Assembly (NCBI RefSeq): GCF_026262505.1
Contig: NC_067208.1
Location: 7,511,962 to 7,575,961, forward strand
Source of the DNA: Trichomonas vaginalis G3
Lineage: Eukaryota; Parabasalia; Trichomonadida; Trichomonadidae
Direction of reading: 5' to 3'
DNA length: 64,000 bases
Shown here in pieces: positions 44,640 to 53,098 of the stretch. Position numbers and translations under genes: made by a program. The stretch's first letter is position 1. The number at the start of each line of letters is the position of its first letter. The notes beneath the pieces are model-generated. The model saw only the letters and a list, made by a program, of their open reading frames with translations, did not search any database and had not been told where the DNA came from.

Positions 44640-45208
44640 CCTTCTCCCACAATAACAAGCTTTTAGGAGTCGATTCAGTTCCAATGCTTAAGAAGCCATC
44701 TTCGAGCGCAATGCTTATGGTTTGAAGTGGGTTTGCGAAGGTTTTAATCAGCGCAAGCTTTCACGTGTTACTCCAATCCACACTACTCCACTTGTTATCG
44801 ACCACGGCCACCACTTCCCAACATCAAATCTTCGTCTCATCCTCTGCATCATTATAGACCACAAGTACCGCTGCTTTTCTGCTCGTACAACAATCCACCG
44901 ATGCAAATCTGTCCAAGTTGGTGAAGAGAAGAATATCTTCCCATACAATGCAATGCCGAAATGCTCTTTAACTCTTCATTGTTTTACGAACTTCCAGTTC
45001 TTTCTATCTACTGCCTCACTTTACTCTCTGATGCCACAATTCCATATTTGCATTAGGATATTCGCAATTCACTCACCTCTGAAGTCACACAAGATGCTAA
45101 GCGACACATCAGTATTCTCAACTTGTTCTACGCAATTCCTCTTGAAGAAGTTCCGCACATCTTGCAAATTCTCGAGTTCGTTGGTGTATCTGTCTTAAAG
45201 TACTAAGA
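44640..45208 (+). pseudogene. Uridine-kinase-like nucleoside kinase, copy 4
   Basis: Begins with AIFE-NAYDLKWVCEG, then LVIDHGHHFPTSNLRLILCI, DHKYRCFSARTTIHR, VQVGEEKNIFPY, and a shifted frame for the rest up to PLEEVPHIL and SVLKY. The P-loop half is absent. Best copy for the middle of the protein. Confidence 0.65.
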
Positions 45209-45315
45209 ATAAATTTAATAAATAAGAAATATTTCTAACTCACAAGTCATTTAGCCATTATTTCTACTTGAAACCAGCACCAAAAAATCGAGATATAGGG
45301 AGAACAATATGTATT

Positions 45316-46347
45316 TTATTTATCTACTAAAGAAATACAAAGAGAAGTAATGAAATGATATGAATAATGATAAACAATTTCATCATATGTGAAAATATTC
45401 TCCTTTATCACTAAATCTAAAATAGGAAACTCTGCTTCACACAGATATGATGAAAAGTGAGAAAGATGATGAATAGAATATATATTTTTAACGTTATTTG
45501 TTGTAACTGATCCATATGTTTTATCTATTCTGTCACAGAAAGAATTTTTAACAGTAATTGAACCACCAGTATTTTGATAAAATTCTTTTCCTGGTCCTGT
45601 GTTTCCAAGAAATGAACAGTTTTCAATAAGAACAGTTGAACCTCGGACATAGAATGCTCCATAACTATATGCTTTTTGTTCATTATTCAAAACGTTACAA
45701 AAATTAAAATTATAGTTACCATAATCAAAATCAAACCATGGATGTAATAAATAAAATGCTAAAATTACATAATTTGATGTTGTGTTACAAAATGATGAAT
45801 ATGTTACATTACTTAGACTTGTTGGTTCATATAGAAGTATTCCTGAGTCAAAGTTTGCTTCACAGAAACTTGTGTTGATTGATTTAACTTCAATATTTCC
45901 ATAATAAAGATAATTTGTTCTATATTTTTCTAAATTTCCGCATAAATAAAAAGAACTTTCATAAAGATAATTTTTATTATTTGAATTATAAACTAATTCA
46001 ACAAATGAATGATGTCCTCTATCAGAGTTTGTTTTTGATTTGTAGCCACATGTTCGGTATTGGACAATGGAACTATTACATTTAAAGTAGATAGATCCAC
46101 CATTTGTATTACTGCTGCAGTTAGTAAATGAACAATATGAGTTAAGAAATTTATTGCTTGTATTCGTAAAATAAATGGCACTATTGGTCGTAATTTCAAT
46201 GAAGATACTGTTAAAAATGAAACACTCGTTTTCTGTTGATGTTGCTTGAACATTCTTCCCAGTGATTGGTTTTGGTGATGTTGATGTTCCATAAAAAAGT
46301 TCCCAAACATCACCAGCAGATTGAGAAAGATCAAATACTGTCTCTTC
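45316..46347 (-). CDS. Beta-helix copy C10, silent type, open frame without start
   Basis: 343 codons are open from the first codon after TAG to the alternative tail ending SLCISLVDK. Compared with C9 it carries an in-frame insertion before GNYNF (about a dozen codons including FYLLHPWFDF) and an in-frame loss in the SFCDRIDKTYG coil. Length changes in multiples of three suggest selection on the frame or exchange between functional copies. Variable sites: YVRGSTV, YQNTGGS, KTYGSV; NEQKAYSYG replaces NEHKKSDYG. Confidence 0.55.
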   Translation of the reverse strand, partial: EETVFDLSQSAGDVWELFYGTSTSPKPITGKNVQATSTENECFIFNSIFIEITTNSAIYFTNTSNKFLNSYCSFTNCSSNTNGGSIYFKCNSSIVQYRTCGYKSKTNSDRGHHSFVELVYNSNNKNYLYESSFYLCGNLEKYRTNYLYYGNIEVKSINTSFCEANFDSGILLYEPTSLSNVTYSSFCNTTSNYVILAFYLLHPWFDFDYGNYNFNFCNVLNNEQKAYSYGAFYVRGSTVLIENCSFLGNTGPGKEFYQNTGGSITVKNSFCDRIDKTYGSVTTNNVKNIYSIHHLSHFSSYLCEAEFPILDLVIKENIFTYDEIVYHYSYHFITSLCISLVDK

Positions 46348-46397
46348 CTAAAAGAAATGTAAACTTCAGAAAACTACTTCCTTTGTCAAAATTTTTA

Positions 46398-46443
46398 ATG
46401 AGTCGTATCATGGCTGTTTAAAAATTTGGTCTCACCCCTGTTA
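46398..46443 (+). pseudogene. EXO1-like fragment cut by the Polinton
   Basis: The first 46 bases of the fragment (ATGAGTCGTATCATGGCTG to CACCCCTGTTA) match 43,068 onward. The sequence then changes to an A run and element DNA. The host pseudogene therefore predates the insertion. Confidence 0.75.
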
Positions 46444-46467
46444 AAAAAAAAACAAAAAAAAGGTAGT

Positions 46468-46500
46468 GGGGCTTCCAGGCACTTCGTGCCCTCTAGCCCC
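46468..46500. repeat. GC-rich hairpin near the Polinton left end
   Basis: GGGGC ... GGCAC-TTC-GTGCC ... GCCCC folds on itself. It is conspicuous in AT-rich DNA, about 25 bases inside the element. It may be part of the terminal structure. Confidence 0.6.
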
Positions 46501-46721
46501 GAAGATGTTTAGTATAAATGAAGTTTTTATTCGGAAAATTGTTAGTCTTCTGGTGTGAATTCGGAGGACTCTTCTTCTTCCTCCATTGCTTCTGGGAAGA
46601 AGCCTTCTTCTGGGTCGAAAACATTATATAATGTTTCACTTTTCACAAATTATATATGTTTTCATGCTTTGTCACTTTTCTGTCACTTTTCAGGGAAAAA
46701 CATTTTTATTATTATATATAA

Positions 46722-47550
46722 ATGAATTTTACAAAACCTCCGTTACCGTTCTTTGGAAATAAGAGTAAATGTAAAGATATTATATTGAGAGAACTTAAGA
46801 AACTACCGAATGGTCTAACATTTGTAGATTTGTTCGGTGGAAGTTTCTATATATCCCATTTGTGCCATACAATATTCCCAGACTCAAAGATTATATGCAA
46901 TGACTTCGACAACTATATGGACCGTCTCAAACATATACCAGACACAAACAATATATTGAAAGAGTTAAAAGAAAAGATACCTATAGGTAAGATGGAACGT
47001 ATACCATTAGATAAGAAAAATATTGTGAGAGAGGTTTTGAAAAAAGCAGAATATATAGACTGGGATAGTATATCTGCTAGACTATTATATAGTGGTTCTA
47101 TAAGAGTTCATGACATTGAAACACTTATGTCAAAAGTTTTATATCTTAACTATACAAATGTTTTCAAAAAGGACATAGAAAAATATATTGAGGGTATAGA
47201 GTTTGTGAGATGTCATTGGACAGAGTTGTATGAAAAATATAAAGACAAGGAAAATGTTTTCTTTATAGTGGACCCACCGTTCTATAACACATGGGATTTC
47301 AATACCAAGTAGACTGGACTTTGAGAGACTCTTTAAAACTTTAGACGTTTTACATAACCATCCATGCTTTTACTTTACATCCGATAAAAGTGGTTTGGAA
47401 ACCGTTATGAGATGGTTAGAGGACATACATGACTATGAGTTTAGATATGACAAGATAGAATATGAGAGAGGTCCTATAAACCGGAGAAAGTGTCATAATA
47501 AAGAAATTTTATTAGTAAGTAAATGTGGTTTGAAATCGGATTGTTAGTTT
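46722..47550 (+). pseudogene. Polinton part: DNA adenine methyltransferase-like
   Basis: The start PPLPFFGNKSK and FVDLFGGSFYISHLCH resemble the S-adenosylmethionine pocket of D12-class N6-adenine methyltransferases. FFIVDPPFYN matches the catalytic DPPY-type motif. Such enzymes methylate adenine in DNA and occur in phages, large DNA viruses and some Polintons. The reading frame is broken. Preceded by TTATTATATATAAATG, like other element genes with an AT-rich box close to the start. Confidence 0.6.
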
Positions 47551-47674
47551 TAGGTTTTTTCCATTGTGTCATTTATTTATTGACGTGGCAGAAAAGTACA
47601 GAGAAATGAAGATGAACCAATGCCTGCAAATGTTCAGTATATGTACTCGTAAGAGATATTTTATCTAATATTAA

Positions 47675-48036
47675 ATGGACGCACAGAACTTAGCGAATGC
47701 ACAGCAACCTGGACAACCAAACCAGAGAATATTCCAAATGAAGTTAGAATACAAACTGCAATGGCAAACTATGGTCAAGTGCCAACAGATGTACAAATGC
47801 AAACTGCCATGTCAAATGACGCTGCGTTAGGTTTGCCACCATGGTATGCAAATATGAGATGGAAAGAGTTTTATACAAACCCTGAAGTGGGATATAAACA
47901 ACTTTATGCAGATGACGCGAACACAGGAGTTGACCCAGAATATGTTTTCTACCAGAGGAGAAACAGAATGTATGAGCTCCAGTTAAAGAATGCTATGGAA
48001 CTCAACAGGAAACGTAAGAGACTAGGCGGACATTAG
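47675..48036 (+). pseudogene. Polinton part: small protein, unknown
   Basis: Glutamine/asparagine-rich start followed by PPWYANMRWKEFYTNPEVGY and a basic end (NRKRKRLGGH). Broken. Tryptophan/tyrosine-rich small proteins of this kind are often virion or DNA-packaging accessories, but I cannot assign it. Confidence 0.4.
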
Positions 48037-48053
48037 ATTTTTACATATAGTAA

Positions 48054-48298
48054 AATGGGTTTCTTCAGTAAGATAGGAAACTTCTTTCGAAATGTTGGAA
48101 GAGGTATATGGAATGGAATAAAAACCGTAGGAAGAGGAATTTGGAACGGTGTCAAAAAATATTGGTAAAAGGTAGGTCAGTTTGTTGGTATTATACCTAA
48201 AGACTCTGAACCAGAAGAGCAAGCTCCTGTTATACAACAGCCTGAACCTGCACCACAGTCTAGTTGGCAACCAAATCCAACACCTCAACCGTATTAAA
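48054..48298 (+). pseudogene. Polinton part: short amphipathic protein
   Basis: Starts MGFFSKIGNFFRNVGRGI with a repeated GRGIWNG motif, then an acidic, proline/glutamine-rich tail. It resembles the protein at 51,891 in layout (MG-F start, amphipathic helix, PQ-rich end). Amphipathic minor capsid (pVI/PX-like) proteins look like this; inference only. Broken. Confidence 0.4.
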
Positions 48299-48299
48299 A

Positions 48300-49146
48300 A
48301 ATTATATTTTTACCGTTCGATAGTAGTTTGTATATGAAACTAAGTTCTAAGTAAAACACATGGTATAATGGAATTATTCTTTTTCTTCCATCTGTAGTAA
48401 ACCATACTTGAAAGTCTGAAATACTTCCACTTGGTGGTTCGTATAACTTTGTAGGTTTTTCGTAAAAGTCATTTGCTAAGCATAAGAAAGAGTTTTGGGC
48501 GCCAGAAAATGAAGCATGAACAATAATAGCATCTGGGTCGAAAATATTTCATATGTTCCATTAGGGTTTTCGACTTCATAAAAGTCTGGGTGTACTGGAT
48601 ATGCTGCAGGCTGATTTAACATCCTCAAAATCTATACCATGCCAAGTTGTTATATTTTGTAGAAATATAAACGTTTTCTCCAAGGTTCTATTTCTATTGA
48701 TTTTAACAGTTGCATTTTTCCTGTCATAAATAATATCGAGATGGTATTCTCCTCGTCAATGTTATACTGTTTTGCATATTCGATATAGATATCGTTTATT
48801 TTTTCTTGAAAAGCTTGAAGAGTTGTTTCTAAGTTTACAAGCAAACTAACTTGTAAAAGTTTTCCCTGTTCAAATTTCTCATACATACGTTTTTCTTTGT
48901 TATAGTATCGAACTTCAAAACCGACCGTAAATGGGAAACCATGTATGGCTTCTGAAATGAACTTCATTCTACGAAAGCCAATAGCTTTTGTGACGGATGG
49001 GTCTCTTAGCCATCTTAATGGGTAGTCAAAACGATAGCCTTCATGCTTTACGTCTCTGTCTCAAACTTTTGACCGACATTAGTAAAAAGTTCATCTAATG
49101 GTTTAGTTGTAGCAACTCTTGAATTTTCTTTTTCTATTGGAAGCAT
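48300..49146 (-). pseudogene. Polinton part: unassigned virion-type gene
   Basis: Antisense protein-like sequence throughout, for example MKFISEAIHGFPFTVGFEVR, NDIYIEYAKQYNIDEENTIS and YPVHPDFYEVENPNGTYEIF. Its place among structural-type genes suggests a capsid or virion role, which I cannot confirm. Broken in several places. Confidence 0.35.
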
Positions 49147-49164
49147 ATTTTATCTAGAATAAAA
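49147..49164. promoter_or_regulatory. 18-base divergent promoter region in the Polinton
   Basis: Only 18 bases separate the opposite start codons. The near-symmetric TTTTATCTAGAATAAAA resembles the second divergent spacer at 51,875-51,890. Confidence 0.5.
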
Positions 49165-50919
49165 ATGTCGAAAGATATTGCTTCCATGAGAGAAATACAA
49201 CACAACCGACAACTCATTATGCAAGCTCTAAATAAGAACACAACAAACTTTTCAAACTATTCTAAGATATCTGAGTCATTGAAAGAAGGAAACTTAAAAC
49301 TGACAATAAACCCAATGACAGATGAGTTTCTGTTTCAAGACAATAAGAACCATACTGTCTGTATAAATCCAACAAAAGGAACTTTAAACGAGAAACCTAT
49401 AAATGAACTTCTTTTGAAAGCAGATGTTGACAACAAAGCTGACAAAGAATATGTAGACGATGCAATAGCAAAAGAAGAAGAAAGAGCTAACAATGCTTAT
49501 GCAACAAAAGAACATACTCATCCTGAACTAGCAGACAAAACATATGTTGACAATAAAATGTCAAGTGAAGTGACAAGAGCTGAAAACGAATATTCTAAAA
49601 AGACTCATACACATTCTATATCTGAAATAACAGACTTAAACGTTAGCCTTGAAAAGAAAGCGGATAAGGATTGTGTGGCTAGTGCGTTAGAGAAGAAAGC
49701 AGATAAGGAATATGTGGATGAAAAAGATAATGAAATTATAGAAAGGGTTGAATGGTATCATGGATGGACATCGAAGATTTTAAAAACTAAAGCCGATACA
49801 GGATGGGTTTCAGGATGTTTAGACCTTAAAACAGATAAAACTTATGTTAACGATGAGTTAGAGAAGAAAGCAAATAAAACATATGTCAATGAAATATACC
49901 AAAGTTTGATAGGAACAACAAAAAATATTGAAACTATTGTTGGTGACTTTTCTTTCAATGAAGAAAATAAATATTTTAGATGGCAGTTTGTACATTCCTT
50001 AAAAAATGGTATACGGTATAAACTCATTCCGAAAAATAACAATGAAATGTATGTAAGCTATATAAAGAATGATGGTACACAAGTTAAAGTTCCATTAGAC
50101 AACAACTGCTACTTAAACTTATATGGAGACGAACAAAAGAAATATTTCCGAGTTTATGAAATGGCAGATATGACATTGCCTGACCCAGCTCCAGCACCAT
50201 ATTATTATGACTATGTAGATGACGAAGGAACACTACATGCAGATGAACAAAAGCAAACATTATATTTAGATTATTATAGATATAAAAGATATAATGCAAT
50301 AGAAAAAACGAGAATAGTATATTATTATATATAATACAGATGACAGAAATAAATATTATAGTCAAGATTTTACCTACCCTGAAAACATAAGATTATATTA
50401 TAAAAAATATTCTTACACAAACCAGAAGAAACCTGAAATAGTTGCACTATATTTTAAGTTCAAAAGAGACAATCCTATAATGTCTCATATGTTTGATTTA
50501 ATGAACCCAGTAGGTTCTATTTATACATCTATGGAAGCAAGAGGTCCTCAAGTAATGTTTGGTGTTGGTGCATGGGAACAAATAGTCGACAGGTTTTTGT
50601 ATTGTGCAAACTCTTCAAAGGAAACAGGTGGTTCGAAGAAAATTAAAGAAGCAAACCTTCCACCGCACACTCATACAGGAACTACAAACTTTTCTGGCGA
50701 CCATAGCCACTCATTAAGAGACCACCCATTATACAACTCAGAATATTATGCTGGCAATGACGTTTTATCTCCAGATTATAACCATTCAGCAAAAAAGACT
50801 TTTCGACCAACTGAACCAGGAGGAAATCATGTCCATACTTTCACAACAAATCCAACAGGCTTGGGTAAAACTACATGCCACCTTACATGACAGTTTACGC
50901 ATGGTATAGAATTGCTTAG
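49165..50919 (+). pseudogene. Polinton part: tail-fibre and collar-like protein
   Basis: The first part has repeated units such as KADKEYVDDAI, ADKTYVDNKM, KKADKEYVDEK and KTDKTYVNDEL, a heptad-like fibre shaft as in phage tail fibres. The last part reads MNPVGSIYTSMEA, GVGAWEQIVDRFLY, LPPHTHTGTT, GNHVHTF and MTVYAWYRIA, the histidine-bearing collar/receptor tip of phage T4 gp12-type fibres. Presumably a trimeric adhesion fibre. Broken. Its 3' end overlaps the integrase 3' end by four bases (TTAG), showing very tight packing. Confidence 0.65.
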
Positions 50920-51874
50920 TCGTCATTTTCAACTTCTTTAGCATATTCGTCAGGAGTTGTCTTATATTTGTTAGGAACTGTCTTTGAAAGTATACCACCT
51001 TGAACTTTGACAAGTTTGAAACGAGGTCTGACAATAGTAGTTTTATCTTCTGCTTGCAGTCTGTACATTTTGCCATGTTTGCCTAAAACTTCATAATATT
51101 CTCTTGTATACTTTCTTCTATTTTTACGAACACGAATGTGAGTACCTGTCGGGTTCCCATTGTTGTCATAGTCAATAGTATTTTCATATGGGTCGCGTTT
51201 AGGTATTTCTATTTTTACTTTGTCACCTTTCTGAAGTTTGAAGCCCGGCATTCTTTCTTGTTTGTCTCTTTTGACTAAATTATTAAATATATAGTCTTTC
51301 TCTAAGTCAGGGTTGTTTTTCATTTCTTCGGGGGAGTGGTTTCCCAAACCTTTTTGTTTACGGCTATTGTAAATATTTAAAACTTGTCTCATCTTTGCCA
51401 TGGAGAAGTGTCTATATTTGTCGTCATATGACATTTCATTTGCTTCACCACCTTGTGGTTGGTTTAAGTCTCTTAACATTTTTATACAACCGTCAATGAC
51501 ACCAAGAGCAGAATGGTTTTGGTCGACAATGAAATATTGGTTTACATTTTTTGAACGCAGATATTTTTTACATCATCTGATTTGAAAGAACTTTCACAGT
51601 CAGATGTCAGTTTTGTTGGATGGTATTTGTCAACGAATATTGTCAAAGCAGTTTTCACATCTAAAATATTTTTGGACCATAATGGTATGGCTTCACAGTA
51701 TCTTGTGTTTTGACCGACAAATATTAGCCAGTATGGTGGTCCATCTTCTCTATACCTCGGAATGTTTTCCAAGATATCCATAAACCAAGCATTTGGTGTT
51801 GAACTAAAGATTTTTATCATGAGTGCTTTCTTTGTCGCTTTAGAAACATAGGGGTCCTTGTTTGGATTCGTCAT
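50916..51874 (-). pseudogene. Polinton part: integrase (retroviral type, rve)
   Basis: The N-terminal part resembles the integrase core (WFMDILENIP, YWLIFVGQNTRYCEAIPL, PTKLTSDCESSF). The C-terminal part (FKLQKGDKVKIEIPK, REYYEVLGKHGKMYRLQ, RPRFKLVKV) looks like the SH3/chromo-type domain following Polinton integrases. The enzyme inserts the element by a DDE reaction with six-base target duplication. Broken. It is one of the two genes that define the element as a Polinton. Confidence 0.7.
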
Positions 51875-51890
51875 TTTTATCCTATAAGAA
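51875..51890. promoter_or_regulatory. 16-base divergent promoter region in the Polinton
   Basis: The integrase start (minus strand) and the start at 51,891 (plus strand) are 16 bases apart with TTTTATCCTATAAGAA between them. Confidence 0.5.
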
Positions 51891-52292
51891 ATGGGTTTAT
51901 TTGGCGCATTAGCAGGAGTTGCATCCAGATTTTTGCCCGCAGTGGGAACAATAGCCAGAGGTGTATTTGGAGTTGGAAGGAAGATTTTGAGTACATTAGG
52001 TATACTTAAAGAGAAAGCACAACCTATTATACAAACTGTACAGAAAGGTTGGGATGTAGCACGAGATGCAACAAATCTTATTCCAAATCCTGAAACAAGA
52101 GGAAAAGTTCAAGGATGGATGGACAATGTAGGAAGACAAGCAGGAAACTATTATAACAAAGCAAATGACTACTATAACCAAGCAGGACACTATATGGACC
52201 AAGGTGAAAGATTCTTTAACAGAGGATATAACCATGCACAACAATGGGTAAACAATAACCAACCTCAACCGCCTCAAACGTGGGGAATGTAA
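51891..52292 (+). CDS. Polinton part: 133-residue small protein
   Basis: Begins with a glycine/alanine-rich amphipathic stretch (MGLFGALAGVASRFLPAVG) and ends with tyrosine/asparagine/glutamine-rich sequence (NNNQPQPPQTWGM). The resemblance to adenovirus pVI-like or PX-like minor capsid proteins is in layout only. Membrane-active roles are possible. Confidence 0.5.
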   Translation: MGLFGALAGVASRFLPAVGTIARGVFGVGRKILSTLGILKEKAQPIIQTVQKGWDVARDATNLIPNPETRGKVQGWMDNVGRQAGNYYNKANDYYNQAGHYMDQGERFFNRGYNHAQQWVNNNQPQPPQTWGM

Positions 52293-52293
52293 A

Positions 52294-52311
52294 GTTTTTT
52301 ACTGAGATGAA
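52294..52311 (+). promoter_or_regulatory. Shared element-gene promoter box, copy 1
   Basis: TTTTTTACTGAGATGAA precedes the ATG at 52,312; an identical box precedes the ATG at 52,484 (52,467-52,483). Duplicated start-proximal sequence before two unrelated genes indicates a regulatory role. Confidence 0.55.
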
Positions 52312-52464
52312 ATGAACAATACAGCATTGAGACAAATGGGTTCAAGATGGATTTGTCGGCTTCCAGCAGTTACACAACGTGTTTGTCAAGTTCTTCCTAT
52401 ACCTCAGGAAGTTTTAGACCGACTTAAAAAACAACAACAACCAGTTGAAAACAAACCAAACTAA
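52312..52464 (+). CDS. Polinton part: 50-residue protein
   Basis: Reads MNNTALRQMGSRWICRLPAV and ends in a glutamine run followed by VENKPN. Supported as a real small gene by its promoter box and tight spacing with both neighbours. Function unknown. Confidence 0.5.
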   Translation: MNNTALRQMGSRWICRLPAVTQRVCQVLPIPQEVLDRLKKQQQPVENKPN

Positions 52465-52483
52465 AATTTTTTACTGAGATGAA

Positions 52484-53068
52484 ATGACCGAAGAAGTTGA
52501 AACGGTAGATTTGACACCACAAACAAAAAGTTCAGAACCATTGTCAAAACCTGTCAAAGAACTTACAGATGAAGAGAAAAATTCAATAATAGAAAGTGCC
52601 AGGTCTGGAAATACAAACCCTAACTACAAAGTCACTTTTCATAAAAATGGAACGGCAAGTATCTCAAAAAAGAAACAGACTCTCACAAATAAAATATTGA
52701 AGTCTGAAGGAGCTTTCGAGACAACAGATGGAAAAGTTTACTTCACTGACCAACAGTTCATTATAGAACATCTCATTGACTTAGAGTCGAAATATTCTAA
52801 ACTTTACAACAAACACAAAAAGTTGAAAGGAAAACAAAAACAAATGGCATATGATATTTATGAAGATGTTGACGACACAACTGTTCCTGCAAGTGAAGTA
52901 AAGTCAGAGGAACCGAAAAGTGACAAAAAACCGATAGAAGAAGAAAAACCAAAAACTGAAGATAAACCAAAACCAAAGTTTAGTTTGGAAACTAAACCAA
53001 GTCAACCTTCATTAGCTGGTATGGGTTGGCGTCAAAGACTTATGGCAGCAGGCGGTTATGTAAAGTAA
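52484..53068 (+). CDS. Polinton part: 194-residue charged protein
   Basis: Acidic N-terminus, a central predicted coiled region (FIIEHLIDLESKYSKLYNKH), a lysine/glutamate/proline-rich low-complexity part and a conserved-looking end (LAGMGWRQRLMAAGGYVK). No family recognised. Position before the polymerase and charge pattern would fit a scaffold or terminal-protein-type role, which is speculation. Confidence 0.5.
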   Translation: MTEEVETVDLTPQTKSSEPLSKPVKELTDEEKNSIIESARSGNTNPNYKVTFHKNGTASISKKKQTLTNKILKSEGAFETTDGKVYFTDQQFIIEHLIDLESKYSKLYNKHKKLKGKQKQMAYDIYEDVDDTTVPASEVKSEEPKSDKKPIEEEKPKTEDKPKPKFSLETKPSQPSLAGMGWRQRLMAAGGYVK

Positions 53069-53098
53069 AGAAAAAAATATTTTTTTATTTTTATAAAA

